Below, piece by piece: positions 53,534-60,269 of a stretch of DNA of 60,801 nucleotides. Origin of the DNA: Vibrio splendidus 12E03 (GTDB lineage Bacteria; Pseudomonadota; Gammaproteobacteria; Enterobacterales; Vibrionaceae); NCBI RefSeq assembly GCF_000272105.2, contig NZ_AJZD02000010.1, positions 1-60,801 of the forward strand. The letters run 5' to 3'. The position numbers and the translations under genes were made by a program. The notes below the pieces were generated by a model. The model searched no databases, had not been told where the DNA came from, and saw only the letters and a program-made list of their open reading frames with translations. Numbering within the stretch: the stretch's first letter is position 1; each line of letters starts with the position of its first letter.

Positions 53534-54737
53534 AAGTTATACCCCTGAAGTCGTTGAGATCTCAAGGAAGGTCTCAATCAATGTTGAAGCTCGCTTTAAT
53601 CGATGGTTAATCTCACCTGAATATAAGCTCGCACAATCTACAGTAGACACGTTACTAAGTTTGGAAAATAGGTATTGTGATAGCGTCATATTTGATGAAT
53701 CTGACCGCATATCTCACAACCAACGTATTTTATTGCGCTGCGAGCAGGATAGAGTCAATGCTCATCGCGAGAAAGTCGACGCGAAGCAACAAACCTTACG
53801 ATACGTTATCGATGATGTCAGCAATGCCGCTTCTGCGCTAATGCTTGAGAAGCTTCAAGGTACCTTAATAAGTTCGTTGTTTTCAGACTTACCCGATTAC
53901 AATCAATTCGCTAGTGTTGCGTATTCGCCATCTTTAAACTTTTCCAAACTCCATAAAATATCCGCGAAAAGTAGGCCATTGAGCTCAAGTTTAATCGAGT
54001 TTGTTTCCAATCAAGAGTTTGCAGATAAATATGGAAAGAAATCTAAGGTGATTCTCGATCCAAAAATTGCAGCACGACAGATAGGTATTGAAAATTGTCG
54101 TTTATTGTTCCCATTGTTAATGAGTCAACAGCTGATCAAGTGGAATGATGGCAACATTAAACACATCACACCTAAGGTTTGGCAGCACTTGGTCGTGACG
54201 TCAAATGCGACTCGAATTCGACTTCAAGAAACGTCGGTTAAAGACCCAAACGTAGGAATTTTACTTGGCGTGTTGCGAGTTCTGCCTTTGTTTCTAATTT
54301 GTAACCACTTTTCTTCCACGTTTGAAGACGCATTGGTAAAAACGATGCTTGGTTATCGTGAAGCAAGTGACAAACATGACGAATATTATGCTTGTACTGA
54401 GGTGATGCCAAATACACAGTTTCTCGAAGCGATGGTCGAGCAGTTAGAGCTTAAACTACTAAAAAACCTCGTTGAATTTATAGATTGGAGCCCTGGAAAC
54501 CAGTTCATCAAGAGGGCACTTCTAGAGGAAGTGAATGACATTCCTGTACTTGAGCGAACGGTTTATGGGGCAGCTTTGGCTCAAGGTAGGAAGTATTCTG
54601 TTTTCGAAGCGTTAGAGAATAGTGAGTTATTTAACGTTAAGCACCGACCTTATTGGTTTTCAACTGTTCAAATGTCTATAGCGACGATTGAGCAGATGCA
54701 AGATAAAGTGCCTGGAAAACTGACGACGAACATGTAA
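53517..54737 (+). CDS. HDOD-like signalling protein, 5' end frameshifted
   Basis: 406 residues when started at TTG 53517, but no ribosome site precedes that codon; the natural start is probably ATG 53477 in another frame. The region about 175-270 (DPKIAARQIGIENCRLLFPL, then RVLPLFLICNHF) resembles an HDOD domain, whose members take part in regulatory and cyclic-nucleotide-linked signalling without the HD metal ligands. The N-terminal 130 residues are helical with no family I recognise. It ends at a strong bidirectional terminator. Confidence 0.7.
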   Translation: MLLANKSYTPEVVEISRKVSINVEARFNRWLISPEYKLAQSTVDTLLSLENRYCDSVIFDESDRISHNQRILLRCEQDRVNAHREKVDAKQQTLRYVIDDVSNAASALMLEKLQGTLISSLFSDLPDYNQFASVAYSPSLNFSKLHKISAKSRPLSSSLIEFVSNQEFADKYGKKSKVILDPKIAARQIGIENCRLLFPLLMSQQLIKWNDGNIKHITPKVWQHLVVTSNATRIRLQETSVKDPNVGILLGVLRVLPLFLICNHFSSTFEDALVKTMLGYREASDKHDEYYACTEVMPNTQFLEAMVEQLELKLLKNLVEFIDWSPGNQFIKRALLEEVNDIPVLERTVYGAALAQGRKYSVFEALENSELFNVKHRPYWFSTVQMSIATIEQMQDKVPGKLTTNM

Positions 54738-54770
54738 AAAGGGAGCCACATTAAATGTGGCTCCCTTTTT
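54736..54770. terminator. Bidirectional terminator
   Basis: AAAAAGGGAGCCACAT-TAA-ATGTGGCTCCCTTTTT, a perfect 16-bp stem overlapping the end of the HDOD-like gene, facing the convergent DUF2971 gene. Confidence 0.93.
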
Positions 54771-54831
54771 CGTTGCACTGTAACTTAATGAAAGTGTCTG
54801 ACTTATTGATATAAATTTTGCTGTATACCGT

Positions 54832-55443
54832 TTAACAGACCACTTCGAATGTAAACGACTCCTGCTTGGCAATTGCATGCTTAACGGGTATACCAAGGCG
54901 CTGGCAAGTCATCAGAACTTTCAGCTTCCTGTCGGCAGGAGCGTGCTCTGACAGAATCACCGAGCTTAGGCATTCTCTATTAAGGTAGAGCTTATTACCG
55001 ATCATTTCCTCATCAGATAGCACCCAACGGTATTCCTTTTCGTAGCACCAATTAGAATGCTTAATTTTGAATATCTCAGCTCCCAGTCTTGATGTTTGTA
55101 AACCACTTAACGATACCGGGTGGAACATATTCGGTTCGTCTTCATACTGGACTTCAAAACAGTTGAGATTGGCCTCGCCGTTATAGCAGTTGAGATCATA
55201 CTCGATACACATGCCTTTAAAGTTGTCACCGTACTGCGACCATAGTATTGGGTGGTCGCTCGACTGAGAGAAACACATGATCTTAAAGTTTTGTTGAAGC
55301 TCTCTGTTGAATACGTGGTTAGACTCAAAAGGGTTATTAAAAGTTTTAGCGTAATCAAACCACAACGAACACTCGGAAATAGATTGTATGTTTCTGTCGT
55401 GGAGCGATCTGAACTTATAAAGTTTAGGCAACATATCAAACAC
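54832..55443 (-). CDS. DUF2971 domain protein
   Basis: 203 residues starting MFDMLPKLYKFRSLHDRN. The motifs LYKFRS, WFDYAKTFNNPFES, KIMCFSQSSDHPILWSQYG, GMCIEYD and EKEYRWVL are typical of DUF2971. The family is common in mobile or defence-rich regions and its activity is not established. Cytoplasmic, no membrane helix. Alone in its orientation with a 329-base gap upstream. Confidence 0.82.
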   Translation of the reverse strand: MFDMLPKLYKFRSLHDRNIQSISECSLWFDYAKTFNNPFESNHVFNRELQQNFKIMCFSQSSDHPILWSQYGDNFKGMCIEYDLNCYNGEANLNCFEVQYEDEPNMFHPVSLSGLQTSRLGAEIFKIKHSNWCYEKEYRWVLSDEEMIGNKLYLNRECLSSVILSEHAPADRKLKVLMTCQRLGIPVKHAIAKQESFTFEVVC

Positions 55444-55772
55444 CTAGTTTACAAAATTGCCTGATGTTAACACTTTAATTTATTTTTAAGGATTGAATGC
55501 ATAGCATTTGATTGCTTAATCACCAAGTTTACTCATATAATTGTTTGATAGATCAAAATTTAAACACGAAATAGTAGCCTGTTAAAGTGGTTTATTTTTC
55601 GTTAAGGCAAAGCTTTTAAGTTGTAACTTTTCACATAAGATACAACGTAACGTTATTTATGGTTGAATTGTCTTGTTAAAGTAGAGGCCGAGTAGGGAAA
55701 TAGGTGATCAAAATTAAAGCCGAGCTTTAAAAGGACGGCTTTAGTAGCATTGAGCCTACGAGTGAATCAAGT
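55444..55772. other. AT-rich gap between DUF2971 gene and outer-membrane barrel
   Basis: 329 bases with no gene. It must hold the DUF2971 promoter at its left. At 55716-55742 a stem AAAGCCG/CGGCTTT with 13-base loop and AATTTT on the minus side is the likely terminator of the barrel gene. Confidence 0.5.
55716..55742 (-). terminator. Terminator of the outer-membrane barrel gene
   Basis: AAAGCCG...CGGCTTT (7 bp) followed on the minus strand by AATTTTGATC, 31 bases past the stop codon. The stem is short and the T-run imperfect. Confidence 0.6.
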
Positions 55773-56375
55773 TTAGAAGTGGTACCTTGCACCTAGGTAA
55801 GCGGTTTGGGGTGATACATCGATGGATTCTATTTCAACGTTTGCATAGCGGTAACCAATATGGATGTCGATGTTGTCTGTTACTATAGCACCAAGTTCAG
55901 CACCAACTTGGTAGGCTGCTTCAGACTTAGAGTCTGATACTCCAAAAGCTTTCGCTTCGATATCCATAGAGCCAACACCGGCTAATAAAGATACATACAG
56001 ATCTAAGACGTCACCTTTAACAATAAATTTTGGTTTAATGTTTACGAAGAAAGCTTGGCTTTCAATATCCATTAAGTCGTTATAGTTAACTTTTCCGATT
56101 TTTCGGTACTCTGCCTCTAGTCCCAGTTTGACGACATCGTGTGTATTGAACTCGTAGCCTCCAACCAAGTTATAGCTAAAGTCTGATAGATCAGATGAAT
56201 CTTCAATGACGCTGCCACGATATTCTAATTCAGTTTCATTATAAAAGCCGATATCAACACCAACATAAAAATGGCCATGCTCTCTGGGTGATTTTTCGTT
56301 TTCATTAGCAAGTGCCTGCGAGCTGATGCCAAAAAAAGCGGTGAATAGCGATAGGGCGATTGTACTGATTTTCAT
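55773..56375 (-). CDS. Outer-membrane eight-strand beta-barrel protein
   Basis: 200 residues with a signal peptide ending SSQALA (about residue 23), then alternating strands (HFYVGVDIGFYN, FSYNLVGGYEFN, VKLGLEAEYRKIG, AAYQVGAELGAIV, IDIHIGYRYANVE) and a final AYLGARYHF with terminal Phe, the BamA recognition signal. It belongs to the OmpA-barrel/opacity-like group. No OmpA periplasmic domain is present. In E. coli ompA follows matP, but this protein is much shorter and on the opposite side of accessory genes, so orthology is unlikely. Confidence 0.85.
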   Translation of the reverse strand: MKISTIALSLFTAFFGISSQALANENEKSPREHGHFYVGVDIGFYNETELEYRGSVIEDSSDLSDFSYNLVGGYEFNTHDVVKLGLEAEYRKIGKVNYNDLMDIESQAFFVNIKPKFIVKGDVLDLYVSLLAGVGSMDIEAKAFGVSDSKSEAAYQVGAELGAIVTDNIDIHIGYRYANVEIESIDVSPQTAYLGARYHF

Positions 56376-56575
56376 GTAAAGCCTTCTAAGATAATAAGTT
56401 ATTCAGTTCCAAAATATGTTAACAAACAAAAGATACTCTAACTAATTGAAAACTAGCCTAAATATCAGATTTTAAAGACTTGTTGGTAATAGAAGTGTCA
56501 TTATCGCAGTTATGAGACAAGGTAATATAGTCCAGGCAGAGGTGAATAGAATTTATGTTGCACTGTGACTTACTA

Positions 56576-57154
56576 TCAAAATGCGGATTCTGTCTCGCTG
56601 AATCTTAGGTTCATCAAGCGGCCAGTCGCATCATCAATGAACACCAGTAGGCAGCATTTGTCGCTGCGGCCCTCAAACCAGTCATGATGTGAGCCATCTA
56701 TCTGAATCAATTCTCCAAGACAGTCTCGACGGTAACGAGGTTGATAGACTCTAGGTTTTCGTTGTGAGTGCGGGATCCAAAGGTTGTCGGCAATCATCCA
56801 TTGGCGAAGTGTCTCTAACGAGATAGCTAAATTATGATTTTCTATGATCTTTTCACGTGCAAATGTGGGCGAGAAATCAGAATAGTGTTTATGGATAGTC
56901 GAAAGAATCTCTTTGCGATATTCGTCAGAATAACGCCGATTACTGGGTTTACCTCTAGAAGCATGGGTTAAACTAGCCGCACCATGTTCACGTAGTTTGT
57001 TCATTAACCGCTCACTTAACGAAAGTATTTCTGCCGCATCAGTACGACGCAAACGATGTTCACAGACGTCTTGAATAACTTTGAATCGACTAATTTCTTT
57101 TTCACTCATGGCAATCAACATCTCAGTAGTCCTTAGTAACCGAAGCTGGTACAT
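56576..57154 (-). pseudogene. Truncated ISNCY-type transposase
   Basis: 192 residues (likely start MSEKEISRF at 57109) of a transposase normally more than 400 long. An N-terminal helix-turn-helix (RRTDAAEILSLSERLMNKL, HGAASLTHASRGKPSNRR) and the start of the rve/DDE domain are present: first Asp in LIQIDGSHHDWFEG, second in LLVFIDDATGRL. The frame ends at ESAF just before the segment with the last catalytic acid, so it is inactive. The left IS end appears deleted. It lies 90-130 bases from the prophage attachment region. Confidence 0.8.
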
Positions 57155-57176
57155 GAAATGTAGTCAGCAACCAGTA

Positions 57177-57213
57177 CAAAGGTGACATTTTAATCTAGCT
57201 CAAAAGTGACATT
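57177..57213. repeat. Terminal-type repeats of the IS remnant
   Basis: CAAAGGTGACATT (57177-57189) and CAAAAGTGACATT (57201-57213) are two near-identical 13-mers 24 bases apart, upstream of the transposase start. Such doubled transposase-binding repeats are common at IS ends. The matching opposite end was not found. Confidence 0.55.
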
Positions 57214-57240
57214 ACTATCTGGGGTTTACATAACAATCCC

Positions 57241-57412
57241 ACTGCGTATTATTAGCAGAGTTATGTTGAGTGGTTTGCTTGCTTAACTGAATAAGAACGT
57301 GGGCGAGTAACATGCTCAATGAGGAGGTCGGCTTGTCCGGCCTTTTTGATGCTCGTTAGGAGAATCGTTGTTAGAAGTTAACCCGTAACATAACTACGCA
57401 TAATACTTGCAC
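57241..57412. other. Two inverted dif-like sites, putative folded attP
   Basis: Site 1 (57241-57271) has ACTGCGTATTA, a 9-base spacer and TTATGTTGAGT, close to XerC and XerD arms of Vibrio dif (AGTGCGCATTA and TTATGTTAAAT). Site 2 is inverted: AACATAACT (57387-57395), ACGC, ATAATAC (57400-57406). In single strand, GTATTAT (57246-57252) pairs with ATAATAC, and AGTTATGTT (57259-57267) with AACATAACT, leaving a central bubble. This is the geometry known for the CTX-phage plus-strand attP. Confidence 0.68.
57325..57347 (+). terminator. Terminator-like hairpin between the dif-like sites
   Basis: AGGTCGG-CTTGT-CCGGCCT, 7 bp with one G-T/U-G type pair, followed by TTTTT. In the phage circle it would lie at the end of the late genes, and in the folded strand at the tip of the attP hairpin. 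Confidence 0.7.
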
Positions 57413-57429
57413 TAGCGAGTTTGTTATCT

Positions 57430-57464
57430 AATGACATACCAGTTTGTCAAAAAATGACATACCA
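57430..57464 (+). repeat. Paired 12-base direct repeats with internal palindrome
   Basis: AATGACATACCA occurs at 57430-57441 and 57453-57464. Between and into the second copy lies TGTCA-AAAAA-TGACA (57445-57459). The 23-base spacing puts the repeats about two helical turns apart, as for iteron or repressor/Rep binding sites. Confidence 0.55.
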
Positions 57465-57471
57465 ATCAAAG

Positions 57472-57516
57472 AAAGCCACCGAAACCGAGGCAAGCGAAGC
57501 GCGGGGCGGTGGCTTT
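57472..57516. other. Long phage stem-loop (packaging or origin candidate)
   Basis: AAAGCCACCG pairs perfectly with CGGTGGCTTT around a GC-rich 25-base loop. Filamentous phages carry such hairpins as packaging signals and origins. The assignment is by position and shape only. Confidence 0.5.
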
Positions 57517-57538
57517 GGTCTAGGTTCGGAGATGTGAA

Positions 57539-57562
57539 ACCCCCGTCTAGTATTACGGGGGT
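57539..57562. other. Candidate rolling-circle origin stem-loop
   Basis: ACCCCCG-TCTAGTATTA-CGGGGGT, a perfect 7-bp GC stem presenting TAGTATTAC across loop and stem. The text is close to the TAATATTAC nick site of unrelated rolling-circle replicons. It lies between the attP region and the rep gene, where a plus-strand origin is expected. Confidence 0.5.
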
Positions 57563-57671
57563 ACTTTCCCTTTAAACATCAGCGCGGCATCTATCTCCAA
57601 GCGTAGCGCGGCAGTGTTTGAGCGTTAGCGAGTCTACGAAATTTCCCTCCACCTCCATATGGTTAAGTTTT

Positions 57672-57854
57672 CTAATCTGTTTTTTTGTGTATCAAGTCTT
57701 GTATTGCTTCTTCGCTGTAGTTGTCGATCAGGTGGTTTACTATGTCTGATATTTTTAACAGCTGACCTGTTTGATTTCCTACCTTTATTGCTCCCCTTTG
57801 CAACTTCATTTTTCTATCTTCGTTCACCCTTACTGTTGTATCGCCTCGTTTCAT
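57672..57854 (-). CDS. Small phage repressor-like protein (ribbon-helix-helix type)
   Basis: 60 residues from MKRGDTTVRVNEDRKMKL; starts at 57875 (MSQKRK) and 57917 are open, but AGAGA lies six bases before the chosen ATG. The text TTVRVNEDRKMKLQRGAI as a strand plus helix and KISDIVNHLIDNYSEEA as a second helix fits a ribbon-helix-helix DNA-binding fold. It is divergent from rep, as rstR is from rstA in CTX phage, though not similar to RstR by eye. It would control the rep promoter. Confidence 0.65.
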   Translation of the reverse strand: MKRGDTTVRVNEDRKMKLQRGAIKVGNQTGQLLKISDIVNHLIDNYSEEAIQDLIHKKTD

Positions 57855-57910
57855 ATCTTTTCTCTTTTGTGACATTTCTTTTATTTTATCTAATATTTTA
57901 TGCCCATATG

Positions 57911-57960
57911 CACGCATGCGTGTTTACTTTATGCAAATTTTATTGTTAGTATGCGCGCAT
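57911..57960. promoter_or_regulatory. Twin palindromic operators between repressor and rep
   Basis: CACGCATGCGTG (57911-57922) and ATGCGCGCAT (57951-57960) are perfect palindromes sharing CGCAT/ATGCG. Their centres are 39 bases apart. They lie in the divergent control gap, upstream of the rep start, and are good candidate operators. Confidence 0.6.
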
Positions 57961-57986
57961 GCAATAGATATTATTTGATTTTGACT

Positions 57987-59294
57987 ATGAAAAACGCACC
58001 AAAACGACAATTTGCTTGCTCTGACTGTGGACAGATTTACACATCGTTTTTTCACTGTGTCTGTCCTACGTGTCGTTCTGGTGTGGTTAATCAGGTAGAG
58101 GTTGATAGTAAAGAGGTTCATGCACGTAAATCTTATACGCATGAGCATAAACCTAATGCTTATCGTCGTAAGGCTGAGAGATTAAATCCTGAGTACATTG
58201 ATGGTCAAAAGCTGAATGTTGATGTTGAATCTCAATATCTTAATACGTCCACCTCTGTCGATTGGTTAGCCTTTACTGTTCGTCTTCCTGATTTTCGCCA
58301 TTGCACTAAATCTGGTCCTTTTTCTGGTATCGCTTTTCCTGCTATTCCTGCACTTCCTCCAATGCGTGCAAGGTCTGGCGATGATTTGGAATCAATCAAT
58401 GATTATCGTGATCGCGTCTATACAAAATACTTTGAAGAGTGCGTTGTAGTCTTTCTGAATAAGGTTTTGGGCTTCTCTGTCGGTGTCTTAAAAGAGGGGG
58501 CTAAGTTCAACTTCTATGAAAACCATTTTGATATTGAGTCTCCAGATGGTTCTACCCATTTCGGTAAAGTTGGTTATGGTGGTTCAAATCAAAGGGATAC
58601 CATTCACTTTTCTATCAACGGTCATGGTTGCAAGCATTTGTTTACTAACCGTTCCCGTGAATTTGTTCACTATTGGCTATCTAACATACTCAACGTCACG
58701 TTGTTAACTCGTTGTGATTTAGCTTTTGATGATTTTGACGGCATCCATACTTGTGAGAACGTTGAATTGGCATTCCTTGATGATGGTTTCAAGCGTTCGC
58801 GCGGTATTTCTCCAACATTTAAGAATGACGATGAATGGCATATAGACGCTGATGGAAACAAAGTATTTTCTTGCGAAATGAGAAGAATTGGCTCTAGGCA
58901 ATCTCTTGTTCACTGGCGTATTTACAACAAAAAGCTTGAGCAAAAGATAGATAAGGACGGTTTCGTTTGGTATCGAAGCGAGGTCGAATTGAAAAAGGTT
59001 TCTGTTGATATTTTGTTAGATATCGATGGCTATTTTTCAGGTCTCAATGATTACGCTAAGTCTCTTTTTTCTAAGCCTGTAACGCCTAGAAGTATGGTTT
59101 TTAAAGCAAAAAAGCGCTTTGCCTGTGATGTTTTGCAGGCGGCTTACTGGGCAAAAAGACAATATGGACGAACTGTTAATGCACTTTACGAGCTTTATAA
59201 CGGTGACTTCCAAAAAATAGTAACGTCCTTGATGCGGGATGACTCTAGTTTATCTTTCACTTCAATGCATCAAAAATTAGTTAATAGCTTATAA
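57987..59294 (+). CDS. Phage replication initiation protein (Rep_trans/RstA-like) with zinc ribbon
   Basis: 435 residues from MKNAPKRQFACSDCGQIY; an ATG at 57900 is open but would cross both operator palindromes. The N-terminus has a zinc-ribbon pair, CSDC and CPTC (about residues 10-28). The body holds Rep_trans-type motifs: VDWLAFTVRLPDF, LLTRCDLAFDDFDG (acidic metal site), HWRIYNKKLEQ and WYRSEVELKK, with a tyrosine for nicking likely in YNKK or YRSE. It should nick the plus origin for rolling-circle replication. The next gene follows after 9 bases. Confidence 0.85.
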   Translation: MKNAPKRQFACSDCGQIYTSFFHCVCPTCRSGVVNQVEVDSKEVHARKSYTHEHKPNAYRRKAERLNPEYIDGQKLNVDVESQYLNTSTSVDWLAFTVRLPDFRHCTKSGPFSGIAFPAIPALPPMRARSGDDLESINDYRDRVYTKYFEECVVVFLNKVLGFSVGVLKEGAKFNFYENHFDIESPDGSTHFGKVGYGGSNQRDTIHFSINGHGCKHLFTNRSREFVHYWLSNILNVTLLTRCDLAFDDFDGIHTCENVELAFLDDGFKRSRGISPTFKNDDEWHIDADGNKVFSCEMRRIGSRQSLVHWRIYNKKLEQKIDKDGFVWYRSEVELKKVSVDILLDIDGYFSGLNDYAKSLFSKPVTPRSMVFKAKKRFACDVLQAAYWAKRQYGRTVNALYELYNGDFQKIVTSLMRDDSSLSFTSMHQKLVNSL

Positions 59295-59303
59295 GGGGTT
59301 TAT

Positions 59304-59651
59304 ATGGCTGACAAAGTAATGGGAATTGCTCGCAAACAATATCCACTGAGTAAGAATAATGAGTCTTTTTATGAATTGGTAATCTTACGCCCCATTGATA
59401 ATGTGGATGTAGAAAAGTACCAAAAAGAGGGGTTCGGTTTTGATACTGAAGTTCCTTACGGTAAGGAGCCTATTAAACTTGACCCTGTTTACGCTAAGGA
59501 TTTGTTATCTACTGGTGCTTTTGTTCCTGACCGTGAATATAACTTTGTTTTCGGTTCCAACCCTGATGATGTGTATGAGAGTTGGGTTTCTAAGTTAATT
59601 CCCGTAGACGATGAAATTAAAAAGCATTTTGAAGTTTCATTGAAAAAATAG
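59304..59651 (+). CDS. Phage ssDNA-binding protein, DUF1293-like
   Basis: 115 residues, MADKVMGIARKQYPLSKNNE, acidic, no signal or membrane segment. Position directly after rep and size equal those of the ssDNA-binding protein of VGJ-like phages (gene V analogue), which coats the plus strand before assembly. AAGGGG precedes the start. Assignment is by position, size and resemblance to DUF1293. Confidence 0.65.
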   Translation: MADKVMGIARKQYPLSKNNESFYELVILRPIDNVDVEKYQKEGFGFDTEVPYGKEPIKLDPVYAKDLLSTGAFVPDREYNFVFGSNPDDVYESWVSKLIPVDDEIKKHFEVSLKK

Positions 59652-59664
59652 GATTTAGCCGCTA

Positions 59665-59886
59665 ATGATTTGCGTTAACCCTGAGAATGGTTATTTAGCT
59701 GTTAAACAATTAGCGGCTGATGGTGTCTGTCAATTTACTAGTCTTTATACAGCTAACGAGTTGACAGTTGTTAGTGACCAAATTTCAAAATCAGATGTTG
59801 CTTTAATTATTGGTGCAGTGTCTGGTGCTTATGGTTTGGTATTTGTTATTAAGTTGGTTCTCCAACAATTAGGATATAGGTCTTAA
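59665..59886 (+). CDS. Small one-helix phage protein, putative minor coat
   Basis: 73 residues. An N-terminal soluble part with two cysteines (MICVNPENGY, GVCQFTSLYT) is followed by one membrane helix (VALIIGAVSGAYGLVFVIKLVL). No signal peptide. It lies one base from the major coat gene and is probably a minor coat or assembly protein. Confidence 0.6.
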   Translation: MICVNPENGYLAVKQLAADGVCQFTSLYTANELTVVSDQISKSDVALIIGAVSGAYGLVFVIKLVLQQLGYRS

Positions 59887-59887
59887 T

Positions 59888-60115
59888 ATGAAAAAAGTTA
59901 TTTCTTTCTTAAAGAAGAATAAAAAGTCTATTGCTCTAGGTGTGGCTGCTGCTTCTGTATCTTCTATTTCACACGCTGCAATTGATGTAAGTGCTGCCAC
60001 AACTGCTATTACTACTGATGGTTCGGCGGCGATTGGTTCAGTAGGTCAGGCTCTTATTGGCCTTGCTGGCCTTGCTGTTGTTTATAAGTGGATTAAAGGT
60101 GCAATCTTCGGTTAA
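59888..60115 (+). CDS. Major coat protein (pVIII-like)
   Basis: 75 residues: basic start and signal peptide (KKVISFLKKNKKSIALGV, cleavage likely after SHA near residue 30), then a mature 45-residue coat with a short amphipathic N-part (AIDVSAATTAITTDGSAA), one membrane helix (VGQALIGLAGLAVVYKW) and the basic tail KWIKGAIFG facing the DNA. Thousands of copies would form the virion tube. A terminator follows, as after gene VIII of M13. Confidence 0.87.
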   Translation: MKKVISFLKKNKKSIALGVAAASVSSISHAAIDVSAATTAITTDGSAAIGSVGQALIGLAGLAVVYKWIKGAIFG

Positions 60116-60142
60116 TTCTTTGATTATTACTTAACGATGAAT

Positions 60143-60166
60143 AGGGAGGCTAACGCTTCCCTTTTT
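60143..60166 (+). terminator. Terminator after the major coat gene
   Basis: AGGGAGGC-TAAC-GCTTCCCT (8 bp, one G-U) followed by TTTTT. It would keep coat transcripts abundant relative to downstream genes. Confidence 0.85.
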
Positions 60167-60185
60167 TGATCTTGTTGGGGGTTAT

Positions 60186-60269
60186 ATGCCTGTTTATATT
60201 TCCATGAATGACCTTTTATATATTTTCGTCATTCTCGTTTTGACTGATTGTATTAGGAGAATGGTGTGA
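60186..60269 (+). CDS. 27-residue hydrophobic phage protein (pVII/pIX-like)
   Basis: MPVYISMNDLLYIFVILVLT then DCIRRMV, a short membrane helix with a basic end, as in tiny filamentous-phage tip proteins (VGJ has a 29-residue gene here). GGGGG lies six bases upstream. Its stop overlaps the next ATG (TGATG), so translation is coupled to the pIII-like gene. Confidence 0.65.
   Translation: MPVYISMNDLLYIFVILVLTDCIRRMV

Noticed and set aside
55107..55439. 110-residue minus-strand frame inside the DUF2971 gene
   Set aside because: Shifted frame of a gene with clear family motifs; the sequence shows no coherent domain.
55773..56375. Calling the barrel gene ompA because ompA follows matP in E. coli
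   Set aside because: At 200 residues it lacks the OmpA peptidoglycan-binding domain and is separated from matP by accessory genes.
56485..56505. AGTGTCATTA as the missing opposite end of the ISNCY remnant
   Set aside because: Only a few bases agree with the CAAARGTGACATT repeats; too weak to define an IS end or target duplication.
57221..57250. A further XerD-like arm (GGTTTACATAA) left of site 1
   Set aside because: 8 of 11 bases match, but no XerC arm follows in the right orientation.
57659..57949. Plus-strand 96-residue hydrophobic frame over the phage repressor
   Set aside because: It is antisense to the ribbon-helix-helix gene and its Phe/Leu richness comes from complementing AT-rich Lys/Glu codons; no ribosome site.
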